A stretch of 64,000 nt of DNA from JACCZR01 sp035296565 (GTDB lineage Bacteria > Actinomycetota > Thermoleophilia > Solirubrobacterales > Thermoleophilaceae). The stretch lies in the NCBI GenBank assembly GCA_035296565.1, contig DATHAQ010000015.1:69262-133261 (forward strand). Reading direction: 5' to 3'. Shown in pieces: positions 24,907 through 33,008 of the stretch; the first letter of the stretch is position 1, and every line of letters begins with the position of its first letter. Made by a program: the position numbers and the translations under genes. Under the pieces are notes generated by a model. It saw only the letters and a program-made list of their open reading frames with translations. It was not told the origin of the DNA and did not search any database.

Positions 24907-25083
24907 TAGCGCCGGACCGCAGGCCGCGCGCCGGCCGGCCGCGATCCCATTACTTGATAGCGCCGGAGCGCAGGCCGGGCGCTGGCCGGCCGAGCACCGC
25001 CGCTCGATCCCATTACTTGATAGCGCCGGAGCGCAGGCCGGGCGCTGGCCGGCCGAGCACCGCCGCTCGGTCCCATTATTTGA
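24907..25083 (-). repeat. Dispersed two-hairpin repeat, tandem triplet (copies c1-c3)
   Basis: Two nearly identical 63-bp units (24958-25020 and 25021-25083) and one shortened, diverged unit (24907-24957). Each contains the family core, GGAGCGCAGGCCGGGCG on the plus strand then GGCCGGCCGAGCACCGC, with stems GGCCGG/CCGGCC and CGAGC/GCTCG. Each unit ends in CCCATTACTTGA or CCCATTATTTGA; in the last unit this is the 3' end and stop codon of the cytochrome c gene, so the tandem duplication carried gene-end sequence with it. Confidence 0.88.
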
Positions 25084-25783
25084 CCGTCAGCTCGCCCTTC
25101 ATGCCGCCGTCGGCGTGGCCGGGCACCGTGCACAGGAAGGTGTACTTGCCCGGCTTGACCGCCTGCGAGAACTGCGAGGTGCCGCCCTGGCCCACAACGG
25201 GCCCGGCCTTCCCGCCCTGGATGGCGATGTTGTGCTGGATGCTGGCCGGGTTCTTCATGATGAAGGTCAGCTGGCCCGCCTGCCCGTTGGCCTTGCCGGC
25301 GGTGAAGGACAGGGCGCCCGACGGGTCGGCGTCGATCGTCAGCTTGCCGCTCTTCTCGGTGATGACCTTGTTCGAGACATCGGGCGCTCCCGCGCTGGCC
25401 AGCTCGCCGGTGTCCTTCCCGGGCTGCCCGGCGACCGCAGCCACGTAGGCGGCCACGTCGTGCTTGTCGGCGCCGGTTACCAGGTTGGCCGGCATGATGC
25501 TGGTGCGGCGAACCTCGACGATCTGCTGCTGCACCACGCCTTGGACAGTCTGCTCTCCCAAGCCCTTGCGGCGCGCGGGCCCGAAGGCCTGATCGAGGTT
25601 CGGGCCCTGCACGCCCGAGGCGTTGGCCCGGGCCAGCGTGTGACAGGAGGCGCACTTCTGGATGAAATTGGTCTTGCCGTTGATCAGGTCGGGCGCGTCC
25701 TCGCGACCGCAGCCCAGCGCACCGAGGGCGAGTGCCGGGAACGCGATCAGGGGGACCAGGAACCTCTGAGACGGGAGCCTCAC
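25076..25783 (-). CDS. Cytochrome c-cupredoxin fusion lipoprotein
   Basis: A 235-residue exported electron carrier. A lipoprotein signal (LIAFPALALGALGC) anchors it. Residues ~30-125 are a class I cytochrome c domain with CASCH and a distal Met in SIMPANLV. Residues ~145-235 are a cupredoxin domain with a single type-1 copper site: His in IQHNIAI and Cys, His, Met in FLCTVPGHADGGMKG. Fusion of both carriers suggests electron delivery to the nearby oxidase, whose subunit II lacks a cytochrome c domain. The stop lies in a tandem repeat. Confidence 0.9.
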   Translation of the reverse strand: MRLPSQRFLVPLIAFPALALGALGCGREDAPDLINGKTNFIQKCASCHTLARANASGVQGPNLDQAFGPARRKGLGEQTVQGVVQQQIVEVRRTSIMPANLVTGADKHDVAAYVAAVAGQPGKDTGELASAGAPDVSNKVITEKSGKLTIDADPSGALSFTAGKANGQAGQLTFIMKNPASIQHNIAIQGGKAGPVVGQGGTSQFSQAVKPGKYTFLCTVPGHADGGMKGELTVK

Positions 25784-25795
25784 GAGGCGGGAAGA

Positions 25796-27397
25796 CTATC
25801 CGAGCGGGGCGGCGGAAGGCTCGGCGTCGGAGGGCACTCGAGGGAGCTCGTCGAGCCTCCCCTGCGCCCCCGCCAGCACCCCCTTGGCGACGCTCTCCCA
25901 GCCGAAGCGCGAGTGCGCCAGCTCCGCGAGCGCCAGGCTGGCGCGGGAACGCTCGGCGGGCTCCAGCGACAGCCAGCGCACCAGCCGCCCGGCCAGCTCG
26001 GAGACCGCCTCGGGCCCGCTGGGGAAGGCCAGGAGCTCGCGCAGGGGCTCGTCCAGCGCGGGGGCCAAGACCGCCGTCACCTCGGCCAATCCGGAGTGGT
26101 CTGCGGAGACCGGCAGCGCCCCGCAGGCGGCCGCCTCGGCGGCCACCATGCCGAAGGCCTCGGGGAAGGTGCTCGGCACCACCTGGGCCTCGAAGGCGGG
26201 CAGCAGCCCCGGCAGGGCGTCGTGCTCCAGTCGGCCGGTGAAGTGCACGCGCTGCGCGGCCTCGGGGGCGGCTGCCAGGTAGGCGTCGCGCCGCTCGCCC
26301 TGCAGGCCGTCGAGGAACGCCCGCAGGTAGCTCAGCTCCCCGGGTGGCCCACCCTCCGGCTCCCGTCCCAGCGCGGCCATCTCGCCGAGCCCCTCCAGTT
26401 CCCCGGAGGCGAGCGCCTCGACGATCCGCCCCAGCCCCTCCCGGTAGGTGCCGAAGCCCACGACGCACAGCCGCGCCTCGCGCACCTCGGCCACCACCAG
26501 CGGCCACGCGGCGAGCAGCAGGTCGACCCCCTTGGAGACGATCAGCTTGCCTACGTAGCCGACGACCCGGTCGCGTCCGGGCTCGATCGCCCGCAGCGCC
26601 TCGGCCGCCCCGGGCTCGCCGCCCCAGCTGGCCGCCTCTGAGCCCTCGAGCGACTCGGCGAGCTCCCTGAGCCCTGCGGCGGCCTCCTCCTCCGAGCGGG
26701 GCCGGAAGAGTTCCACGTCGACCCCCGGCGGCCCAAGGCGGGTGCGCTCGCGCAGCTCCGGCTCGGCCATCACCTCCCAGAGGCTCTCGGCGGTGTGGCG
26801 CGAGCCCACCAGCACGACCGACGCCCCGGCCAGGCCCTCCCGGGCCCAGCCGATGAAGCGCTCGCGGTGGGGGCGCACGACGTACTCCAGCGCGCTGCCG
26901 TGCACCTTCACCGCATAGGGGACGCCTCCCTCGAGCGCGCGGGCCAGGATCGCCGGGCCCATGACGAGGTGGTTGGCCAGGGCGACCTCGGGCCGGACCT
27001 CACGGGCCACCTCGGCCACGGCGCGCACGTTCAGCTCGATGTAGCGCTCGATGCGAGCGTCGTCGAGATCCGGAAGTGGGACCGCCTCGAAGCCCGCGTA
27101 GCTGTCGGCCACGTACAGCGGGAGGACGCCCTCGATGTCCGGCACGTGGACGATGCAGCGCTCGCCGTCGACGAAGTCCAGCCCCCGCGTGTCGCGCTCC
27201 TGGCAGACCAGGTGCACCTCGTGACCAAGCCCCACCAGGGCCTTCGCCAGGCTGGCGTTGTAGATGTTGCTGCCCGTGCCGCGCAGCAGGTAGCCGTGGA
27301 AGATGAGCACCCGCACCCGCTTGGGCCTATCCCGATCGGATCGTGCGCCTGGCGGGTCCCAGGGCTGAGCGGGGCGCCGCACGTGAGCGGAGCCCAT
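25796..27397 (-). CDS. GT4-family glycosyltransferase
   Basis: A 533-residue GT-B glycosyltransferase. The N-terminal domain begins VRVLIFHGYLLRGTGSNIYNASLAKALVGLGHEVHLVCQ, with the glycine-rich acceptor loop. The C-terminal domain has RVVGYVGKLIVSKGVDLLLAAWPLV, HFTGRLEHDALPGLLPAFEAQVVPS and the nucleotide-sugar E-x7-E motif FPEAFGMVAAEAAACG. A ~50-residue insert with GELEGLGEMAALGREPEGG lies mid C-domain. The true start may be a GTG at RVRVLIF, about 26 codons in, since the first residues are Pro/Arg-rich. Product glycan unknown. Confidence 0.88.
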   Translation of the reverse strand: MGSAHVRRPAQPWDPPGARSDRDRPKRVRVLIFHGYLLRGTGSNIYNASLAKALVGLGHEVHLVCQERDTRGLDFVDGERCIVHVPDIEGVLPLYVADSYAGFEAVPLPDLDDARIERYIELNVRAVAEVAREVRPEVALANHLVMGPAILARALEGGVPYAVKVHGSALEYVVRPHRERFIGWAREGLAGASVVLVGSRHTAESLWEVMAEPELRERTRLGPPGVDVELFRPRSEEEAAAGLRELAESLEGSEAASWGGEPGAAEALRAIEPGRDRVVGYVGKLIVSKGVDLLLAAWPLVVAEVREARLCVVGFGTYREGLGRIVEALASGELEGLGEMAALGREPEGGPPGELSYLRAFLDGLQGERRDAYLAAAPEAAQRVHFTGRLEHDALPGLLPAFEAQVVPSTFPEAFGMVAAEAAACGALPVSADHSGLAEVTAVLAPALDEPLRELLAFPSGPEAVSELAGRLVRWLSLEPAERSRASLALAELAHSRFGWESVAKGVLAGAQGRLDELPRVPSDAEPSAAPLG

Positions 27398-27461
27398 GCT
27401 CTGCAGCTACGCAGGGACGCTCCATGGGCGGGAGTGAGACCAACTTGCTAACGAGGTGCTA

Positions 27462-27481
27462 GAGGGCCCGTACTAGCCCTC
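27462..27481. terminator. Possible hairpin terminator
   Basis: GAGGGC (27462-27467) pairs with GCCCTC (27476-27481) across an 8-base loop in the gap between the 68-residue gene and the glycosyltransferase gene. No T-run follows on the minus strand, so it is at best a weak, hairpin-only terminator for the upstream gene. Confidence 0.3.
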
Positions 27482-27511
27482 CGCGGCCCATGCGGAAGGC
27501 GTAACGCGCGC

Positions 27512-27718
27512 TCACGGCCGGGTGCCGCAGAGGCGGCACGGCTTCCGCGGCCCGGGCTCCTTGCCCATCGGCTCGCGCGCCGCGGCCTCCTGCTCGCTGG
27601 CGTGTTCCTCGATTGGCCACACCTTGCCCGTTGGGCGCCCGCTGCGGATCGCCGGGCAGTCGCGGTGGCGATGGTAGACCGTGCTCTGGCTGGCGGTGAA
27701 GTAGGTCACATCAGCCAT
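27512..27718 (-). CDS. Small zinc-binding-like protein
   Basis: A 68-residue protein with STVYHRHRDCPAI near residue 13 and KPCRLCGTRP at the end. His/Cys early and CxxC late recall short metal-binding modules (YHxxxxC...CxxC) seen in phage-like and Ada-type contexts. No function can be assigned. It follows the repeat-domain protein gene on the same strand after 61 bp. Confidence 0.6.
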   Translation of the reverse strand: MADVTYFTASQSTVYHRHRDCPAIRSGRPTGKVWPIEEHASEQEAAAREPMGKEPGPRKPCRLCGTRP

Positions 27719-27779
27719 CTTCCTAGATGCGCCTGTCCCGTGCAGCCGCTATCAGCCAGCCGCCAGCTCTCGTCGAGAG

Positions 27780-28280
27780 CTACTCGCGCATATCGCCGGC
27801 TGACTCATCCCGCTGTGCGACCCCTTCTTGGACGCGTGCTTCTGTCTCCTGACGAGCCCGATCTTCTCCGACACTCGGCGGGGCGGTCGGAAGGACTCGG
27901 GCAGCTTCTTTCATCACCTGTTGGCGATGTTTGAACTTGCGCTCGTAGTCGCGCACGGCCTTTACCGTTTCTGCGTTGGCACCGGTGAGCCCTTCGACGA
28001 TCTGCTCGGGGCTGAGAGTGTCGTAGCCCGGGAGCGGCTCGGGCGTATGCATGTAGCGCAGCTCGTCGAGCACCTCCCGCCGGTTGCTGTGAGACCGCTC
28101 GTAGCTTTCGACCGCCTCTAGCTCGGCCTGGGAAAGCTCGTGGAGCCGTGCCCCGATCTCTCTGTGATCGAGCTTGTCGTAGCCTGGGAGCGGGGGCCCA
28201 GCGGAGTCTGGTGCGGTTGTGTCCTCGGGAGGGGCCTCCGCGTGAGAGCGGCGTTTGCGTAGGGCGTCCAGGATCTTCAT
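27780..28280 (-). CDS. Two-repeat helical protein (DUF8129-like)
   Basis: A 166-residue protein with two copies of a ~45-residue helical unit: LPGYDKLDHREIGARLHELSQAELEAVESYERSHSNRREVL and LPGYDTLSPEQIVEGLTGANAETVKAVRDYERKFKHRQQVM. Each unit begins with the LPGYD motif and ends in a YE-basic helix. I recall this unit from small actinobacterial proteins of unknown function; the family name is from memory. Base composition around it (27.7-28.3 kb) is less GC-rich than the window average. Confidence 0.68.
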   Translation of the reverse strand: MKILDALRKRRSHAEAPPEDTTAPDSAGPPLPGYDKLDHREIGARLHELSQAELEAVESYERSHSNRREVLDELRYMHTPEPLPGYDTLSPEQIVEGLTGANAETVKAVRDYERKFKHRQQVMKEAARVLPTAPPSVGEDRARQETEARVQEGVAQRDESAGDMRE

Positions 28281-28448
28281 CTGCTTGCCTCGGTCTGGGA
28301 ACGATTAGCAATCAAGTTACGCCTTGGCCGGTCCCGCCGCCCAACGTCCTCTCTAGGGAGGCGGTTTGCGCTCTATTCGGAGGAAGGTATCCGGACGCAT
28401 CCGCGGGCGGGCCGGTCGGGACAGGGCCCCTAATAGACTGCCGCGCCC

Positions 28449-28718
28449 ATGGGACAGCGTCAGCGCTACCGCATGAGGACCCGCGGCGATCGCGAGGTCA
28501 TCCGCGAGGCCGAGCCCGGCACCACGTACGTGGACCGCGACGGCGGCGACGAGTTCGAGGTCGTCGGGGCCGTTCTTCCCCTGGCCCCCTCGCCGAGCGC
28601 CCTCCCCTGGGCCGTCGAGAACCTCCGGCTGTGCGGCTGCTCGCTCGAGCAGCTCGTCCCCAAGGACCTCAACGACTGCATGCACTGCGGGCGCCGGCTG
28701 CCCGCGATCGAGCCCTAG
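28449..28718 (+). CDS. Small protein with C-terminal zinc-ribbon-like cysteines
   Basis: An 89-residue protein with a basic N-terminus (MGQRQRYRMRTRGDREVI) and, near the end, LCGCSLEQLVPKDLNDCMHCGRR, where CxC and CxxC pairs could hold a metal. ATG 28449. It ends five bases before a TTG-started lipoprotein gene on the same strand. Function unknown. Confidence 0.6.
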   Translation: MGQRQRYRMRTRGDREVIREAEPGTTYVDRDGGDEFEVVGAVLPLAPSPSALPWAVENLRLCGCSLEQLVPKDLNDCMHCGRRLPAIEP

Positions 28719-28723
28719 GCCGC

Positions 28724-29086
28724 TTGCGCCCGGCGATCCCTCTCCTTTGCGTGCTCGCGCTCGCAGCGCCCGGCTGCGGCGGCGACGAGGAGCCGCCTCC
28801 CAAGCCGCCGCCCGAGCTGACGCTTCCCGAGTCCGAGCCCAAGACCACCGACACCGGGACCACCACCGACACCGGGACCGACACCGAGACCGGCACCTCC
28901 ACCGAGACCTCGCCCCAGACCGGCACGGATACCACGCCTGACACGTCCGGCGGCGAGTCGGGGGGAACGCCGTCCCAGCAGTCGCCGCAGCAGGACTCCC
29001 CGCAGAACGACACCCCGCCGCCACAGGGCTCGCCCGAGGAGCGCTTCGAGAACTTCTGCGAGGAGAACCCGGGCGCCTGCGGCTGA
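28724..29086 (+). CDS. Thr/Asp-repeat lipoprotein
   Basis: A 120-residue protein from TTG 28724: LRPAIPLLCVLALAAPGC is a lipoprotein signal with Cys18, followed by GGDEEPPPKPPPE and a low-complexity stretch of Thr-Asp-Thr-Gly units (TTDTGTTTDTGTDTETGTST), a Gln/Ser/Pro linker, and a short conserved-looking tail ERFENFCEENPGACG with two Cys. The disordered part likely spans the cell wall. The first copy base of repeat d follows its stop immediately. Confidence 0.65.
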   Translation: MRPAIPLLCVLALAAPGCGGDEEPPPKPPPELTLPESEPKTTDTGTTTDTGTDTETGTSTETSPQTGTDTTPDTSGGESGGTPSQQSPQQDSPQNDTPPPQGSPEERFENFCEENPGACG

Positions 29087-29123
29087 GGGAGCGAGCGGTG
29101 CTCGGCCGACCGACGCCCGGCCC
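29087..29123 (+). repeat. Dispersed two-hairpin repeat, copy d
   Basis: Begins right after the lipoprotein stop: GAGCGAGCGGTGCTCGGCC then GACCGACGCCCGGCC. It lies in the 48-bp gap between two convergent genes (28724-29086 and 29135 onward), a position that suits a bidirectional terminator. Confidence 0.75.
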
Positions 29124-29134
29124 TGGGCCCCTTC

Positions 29135-29497
29135 CTAGGCGCTGTGCGCGAAGGCCGAGAGGGCCTCGTCGCGGGTCTTGACGATCGACAGGTGGTTGTG
29201 GAGCCCGGTGATCTCGAACGGGCGCATGATCCGCTCGGTGGGGCAGACGAGGACGAGCTTTCCCTGCTTGCGGTCGGTTTGGCGCAGCCCGTTGATCAGC
29301 ACCCCGAGGCCCGTCGAGTCCATGAACGTGGTCTCCGACAGGTCCACGACGAGTCGGCTCATGCCCTCCTCGATCAGCTCCAGCATGCGCCGGCCCAGCG
29401 TCGGCGCCGTGAGCGCGTCGATCTCCCCGTGGGGCACTAGGACGTGCACGTCATCGACCCGCAGGTCGTCGAGCTCGAACACCGGAAGCTTTCGCAT
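29135..29497 (-). CDS. STAS-domain anti-sigma factor antagonist
   Basis: A 120-residue STAS protein of the SpoIIAA/RsbV type. HVLVPHGEIDALTAPTLGRRM begins the domain, and the phosphorylatable serine is in TTFMDSTGLGVLINGLRQTDRKQGKL. When unphosphorylated it would bind an anti-sigma kinase and free a sigma factor; no such kinase or sigma gene is adjacent. ATG 29497 matches the family start; an in-frame GTG at 29536 would add 13 residues. Confidence 0.88.
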   Translation of the reverse strand: MRKLPVFELDDLRVDDVHVLVPHGEIDALTAPTLGRRMLELIEEGMSRLVVDLSETTFMDSTGLGVLINGLRQTDRKQGKLVLVCPTERIMRPFEITGLHNHLSIVKTRDEALSAFAHSA

Positions 29498-29560
29498 TTC
29501 GTGGGCCAGACCCTCCCCCTGTCCAAAGGGCGCCACCGGACGGTGGCGAGCACCACGCTA

Positions 29561-29911
29561 TCAACGCCGGGTGTGCGCAGGCACGGGTGAGCCGGGGTGG
29601 CGGATCCGCGACGGGACCGGCCGCGGCACCGGCGGAGCCGGACCGCGGCGGCGTGGCCGCTGGCGGCGGCCGCCGTGCTCGCGCAGGCGTCGGCCGCCGC
29701 GCCATCGTCCCAGGGGCAGGCGCATGCCGCCCCCGCCGCGGGGGCCGCGCTTGTCGGGGCCCTGTCCGGGGCCGCCGCCTCCGCCGCCGCCGTCGTCTGG
29801 CGGGTCGTCGCCATCGTCGCGGAGGCGGAAGAACCACACCAGCCAGAGCACGAGCAGACCGAGGTCGAAGACCCGAAAGCCGACCATGAAGATCCACCCC
29901 TCCAGGCTCAC
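29561..29911 (-). CDS. Small membrane protein with Gly- and Arg-rich tail
   Basis: A 116-residue protein: one membrane helix (WIFMVGFRVFDLGLLVLWLVWFF, residues ~6-28), then RLRDDGDDPPDDG, a poly-glycine tract and an Arg/Pro-rich tail up to the stop. The first ~60 residues look genuine; the C-terminal Arg/Pro-rich part may be real disordered tail or read-through of a frame whose original stop was lost. Function unknown. Confidence 0.5.
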   Translation of the reverse strand: MSLEGWIFMVGFRVFDLGLLVLWLVWFFRLRDDGDDPPDDGGGGGGGPGQGPDKRGPRGGGGMRLPLGRWRGGRRLREHGGRRQRPRRRGPAPPVPRPVPSRIRHPGSPVPAHTRR

Positions 29912-30041
29912 TTAATGACGATGCTACCCCCGCCCGCAAGGGGACATGCGCCTTCCAGCCCGGAGGCGCCAGGCGTCAGGGGTCAGGCGTCAGAGGGCAG
30001 CCCGGCACGCCCCCACAGGCTGACCCCCTGAGCCTTGCGGC

Positions 30042-30260
30042 CTACTTGTAGCGGTAGGTGATCCGGCCTCGATCGAGGTCGTAGGGCGACAGCTCGATCT
30101 TCACCCGGTCCCCGGGAAGGATGCGGATGTAGTGACGCCGCATCTTTCCCGAGATGTGCCCCAGCACCTCGTGGTCGTTGTCCAGCTTGACCTTGAACAT
30201 GGTGTTGGGGAGGGCCTCGAGGATCTCGCCCTCCATCTCGATCTTGTCTTCCTTGGCCAT
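30042..30260 (-). CDS. infA: Translation initiation factor IF-1
   Basis: A 72-residue OB-fold protein of exactly standard length: KIEMEGEILEALPNTMFKVKL, HVLGHISGKMRRHYIRILPGDRVKIELSPYDLDRGRITYRYK. It binds the ribosomal A site during initiation. It stands 28 bp after a cold-shock gene on the same strand, away from the usual rpmJ-rpsM neighbourhood. Confidence 0.97.
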   Translation of the reverse strand: MAKEDKIEMEGEILEALPNTMFKVKLDNDHEVLGHISGKMRRHYIRILPGDRVKIELSPYDLDRGRITYRYK

Positions 30261-30288
30261 GGAGAGGCCGCCGCGGCGTGCGCGGGCG

Positions 30289-30492
30289 CTAGAGCGCCCG
30301 GACGTTCACCGCCTTGGGGCCCTTGTCCCCGACCTCTTCCTCGTATTCGACCTTGGCGTTCTCGGTCAGGCTCTTGAAGCCATGGCCGTCGATGCCTGAG
30401 TAGTGGACGAACAGGTCACGGTCCCCGTCATCCGGGGTGATGAAGCCGTAGCCCTTCTCGTCGTTGAACCACTTGACGGTGCCAGTCGGCAT
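30289..30492 (-). CDS. Cold-shock domain protein
   Basis: A 67-residue CspA-type RNA chaperone: GTVKWFNDEKGYGFITPDDG (RNP-1) and DLFVHYSGI (RNP-2) are intact. ATG 30492 matches the family; longer starts add non-conserved sequence. The 138-bp leader before it (30493-30630) has no gene and could be the long structured 5' UTR typical of csp genes. It is followed by infA, so the two translation-related genes are probably co-transcribed. Confidence 0.95.
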   Translation of the reverse strand: MPTGTVKWFNDEKGYGFITPDDGDRDLFVHYSGIDGHGFKSLTENAKVEYEEEVGDKGPKAVNVRAL

Positions 30493-30630
30493 TTCTGTGT
30501 TGCCCTCTTTCTGCAAAGCCGGGCCACGAAAAGCGAACCGAACCACGGCACTTGCTGCTTTCTCGATGGCGCCGGCCAGCGGCGCCTCTTACAGAGCAAA
30601 ACGCTAGCAAGAGATCGGGCAGACGGGGGC

Positions 30631-31407
30631 TCAGCGGCCCTCGAAAGTTGCCTTGCCCGGGCCCTCCTCCAAAAAGGTGCGAATGGCCCGTTTGGTGTCG
30701 TCGGTGTCGAAGAGGGGGCCGGCGATGGCAGGGGTGCAGTCGTCGGCGGCGTGCGTGCCCACATCGACCTGCGCGCGGACGATCCGCCTGGTGGCGGCCA
30801 TCGCCAGCGTCGGGCCGGCCGCCAGCCCCTCGGCCAGCTGAGCGGTGTGCTCCTCCAGCTCGGGGAGCGGCACCACACGGTTGATCACGCCCCACTGGCG
30901 CAGGGTCTCGGCGGGGTAGAGGTCGCCGGTCATGACTAGCTCGCGCGCCCGCGCGGGCCCGGCGCGCTCGGTCACCCGCTGCACGCCGCCCATGAAGGGC
31001 GTGATCCCCACCACGCGCTCCACCAAGCCGAAGCGTGCCGCGTCGGAGGCCACGATCAGGTCGCAAGCCAGTGAGAGCTCGAACCCCCAGGTCAGGCACA
31101 GCCCTCCCACCGACGAGATCGTCGGGAAGGGCATGTCCTCCACGCGCCGGGTGATCGCGAGGAGGTCGCGGGCCAGCTGCTCGGCGTCCTCGCCGCTGAG
31201 GCCCTCAAAGATCTGGACGTCGACCCCGCCGGTGAAGACCTTCCCCTCCGCGCGGAAGGTCAGCGCTCGCAGGCCCGCGCCCTCGGCCTCGCTCAGCGCG
31301 ACCTCGAGCTCCTCGCCCATCCCCTCGGCGAACAGGTTGAGCGGCGGCGCCTCGACCACGATCTGGCCGACGTCGCCCTGCTGCTCGAAGCGGATCCGCT
31401 CAGCCAC
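30631..31407 (-). CDS. Enoyl-CoA hydratase/isomerase-family protein
   Basis: A 258-residue crotonase-fold enzyme. AEGKVFTGGVDVQIFEGL gives the first oxyanion-loop region, and SSVGGLCLTWGFELSLACDLIVASDAARFGLVE the second. In the second site glycine-rich GGLCLTWGFE replaces the common GxAxGGGxE, and the usual catalytic glutamates are only partly matched, so hydratase activity is not certain. It overlaps the HIT-protein gene by 8 bp on the same strand. Confidence 0.87.
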   Translation of the reverse strand: MAERIRFEQQGDVGQIVVEAPPLNLFAEGMGEELEVALSEAEGAGLRALTFRAEGKVFTGGVDVQIFEGLSGEDAEQLARDLLAITRRVEDMPFPTISSVGGLCLTWGFELSLACDLIVASDAARFGLVERVVGITPFMGGVQRVTERAGPARARELVMTGDLYPAETLRQWGVINRVVPLPELEEHTAQLAEGLAAGPTLAMAATRRIVRAQVDVGTHAADDCTPAIAGPLFDTDDTKRAIRTFLEEGPGKATFEGR

Positions 31408-31810
31408 GGAGCTCGGCGGCCACCTCGGCCAACTCGCCCTCCTCGGGCTGCATCGGCTGGCCGGGCAGGCGAAGTGGGTCGTCCTCGTAGCGCGGGATCA
31501 CGTGGACGTGGAAGTGGAAGACGGTCTGCCACGCCGCGGGCTCGGCCGAGTTGAGCAGATTGATCCCGTCGGCCCCGAGGTTGTCGCGCACCCTGGTGGC
31601 CAACCGCTTGGCGGCGCTCATCACCCGGCCCAGGCTCTCGTCGGAGATGTCGTGGATGTTGCGGGCGTGCTCCTTGGGAATCACCAGTGCGTGCCCGCGG
31701 GTCCACGGATTGATGTCCATGAACGACAGCGTGTGCTCGTCCTCGTCGAGCTTCTCCGCCGGCAGCTCGCCGGCAGCGATCCTGCAGAAGAGGCAGTCGT
31801 CGTCGGCCAC
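31400..31810 (-). CDS. HIT-family nucleotide hydrolase
   Basis: A 136-residue histidine-triad protein: DDDCLFCRIAAGELPAEKL with the CxxC-like start, NPWTRGHALVIPKEHARNI, and the triad FHFHVHVIPRYEDD (HxHxHxx). It hydrolyses nucleotide-phosphoramidate or dinucleotide bonds. Start GTG 31810. It overlaps the crotonase gene that follows. Confidence 0.92.
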   Translation of the reverse strand: MADDDCLFCRIAAGELPAEKLDEDEHTLSFMDINPWTRGHALVIPKEHARNIHDISDESLGRVMSAAKRLATRVRDNLGADGINLLNSAEPAAWQTVFHFHVHVIPRYEDDPLRLPGQPMQPEEGELAEVAAELRG

Positions 31811-31842
31811 GGGGCGGGTAGCGTAGCGGCGCCTTGGCCGCG

Positions 31843-32997
31843 ATGACCCAAGCCGAGCTGCGAGCGTGGATCGAGCGGCTCGCGCGCATCCACCGGCCCG
31901 CCACGTCTGCCGGGGAACGCGAGGCCGCCGAGCTGATCGCCGCGGACCTCGAGGCTGCCGGGGCCCGAACGCGCATCGAGGAGGAGCGCGCGCACGGCGG
32001 CTACTGGTGGCCGATCGGCCTGCCGGCGGTTATCGGCGCCCTCGCCGCCGGGCGCGGGCGGCTGGTCGGCGCCCTCGCGGGGCTGCTGGGCACTGCCGCG
32101 GTGACCGACGACATCACGGCCGGACGACAGCTCTTTCGCCGCAAGCTGCTGCCGGGCGGGCCCACGACGAACGTCGTGGCCGAACTCGGGCCGCCCGACG
32201 CCGAGCGCACGGTGGTCGTCTGCGCGCACCACGATGCCGCCCACGCCGGCCTGGTGTTCCACCCCGACCCCCCGCGTGCCCTGCTGCGCCGTTTCCCCGG
32301 ACTGCTGGAGAAGGTGAACACCACGCCGCCGACGATGTGGGGCGCCGTCGCCGGCCCCGCCCTGGTCGCCCTGGGGGCGCTGCTGGGCCTGCGCCGGGTG
32401 GGCGAGGCGGGCCGGGTGCTGTGCCTGGGCTACGCGGCGGCGATGGCCGACATCGGCCTGCGCAGGGCCGTCCCCGGCGCCAACGACAACCTCTCGGGGG
32501 TGGCCGTGCTCAGCTGGCTGGCCCGCTCCCTGGCGGACCGGCCGCCCCCGGCCGGCCTGCGGGTGATCCTGCTCTCCACCGGCTCGGAGGAGTCGTTCCT
32601 CGAGGGGATGCACGCGTTCTCGCGGCGCCACTTCCCCTCCCTCCCGCCGGACCGCACCTGGTTCGTCTGCGTGGACACCGTCGGCTCGCCGCGCCTGGCC
32701 CCGCTGGAGGGCGAGGGCATGGTGTGGATGAACGAGTACCCCAAGGACTTCCTCGCGCTGCTGAGGGAGGAGGCCGCGCGCCTGGGAATCGAGCTGGTGC
32801 CGAACCTGCGCTTTCGCAACGCGACCGACGGGGTCGTGCCCCTGCGCCGCGGCTACCCGACCGTCGCCCTCGGCTCGGTCGACGAGTTCAAGATCCCGAC
32901 CGAGTACCACTGGCCGACCGACACGGCGGACAGGGTGGACTACGAAACGGTGGCCGATTGCGCGCGCCTGTGCGATGCCCTCGTCAGGCGGCTTTAG
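31843..32997 (+). CDS. M28-family metallopeptidase with membrane segments
   Basis: A 384-residue M28-type zinc aminopeptidase-like protein. Zinc ligands: VVCAHHDAAHAG (His, Asp), VPGANDNLSGVAV (bridging Asp), STGSEESFLEGM (Glu pair), and a His in the terminal TEYHWPTDTADRVDY region. Two hydrophobic stretches (LPAVIGALAAGRGRLVGALAGLLG and GAVAGPALVALGALLGL) suggest membrane attachment. ATG 31843 is chosen over TTG 31834. It is convergent with corA, with repeat e between. Confidence 0.85.
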   Translation: MTQAELRAWIERLARIHRPATSAGEREAAELIAADLEAAGARTRIEEERAHGGYWWPIGLPAVIGALAAGRGRLVGALAGLLGTAAVTDDITAGRQLFRRKLLPGGPTTNVVAELGPPDAERTVVVCAHHDAAHAGLVFHPDPPRALLRRFPGLLEKVNTTPPTMWGAVAGPALVALGALLGLRRVGEAGRVLCLGYAAAMADIGLRRAVPGANDNLSGVAVLSWLARSLADRPPPAGLRVILLSTGSEESFLEGMHAFSRRHFPSLPPDRTWFVCVDTVGSPRLAPLEGEGMVWMNEYPKDFLALLREEAARLGIELVPNLRFRNATDGVVPLRRGYPTVALGSVDEFKIPTEYHWPTDTADRVDYETVADCARLCDALVRRL

Positions 32998-33008
32998 CGC
33001 TCGGCCTC

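Noticed and set aside
24906..26507. A 533-codon minus frame ending in three Pro/Ala/Arg repeats
   Set aside because: It runs out of frame through the glycosyltransferase and cytochrome genes and then through the 63-bp repeats, whose length is a multiple of three; it is not a protein.
29979..30027. GGGGTCAG ... CTGACCCC inverted repeat before the infA end
   Set aside because: The loop is 33 bases and there is no T-run; the arms may be chance in GC-rich DNA, so I did not list it as a terminator.
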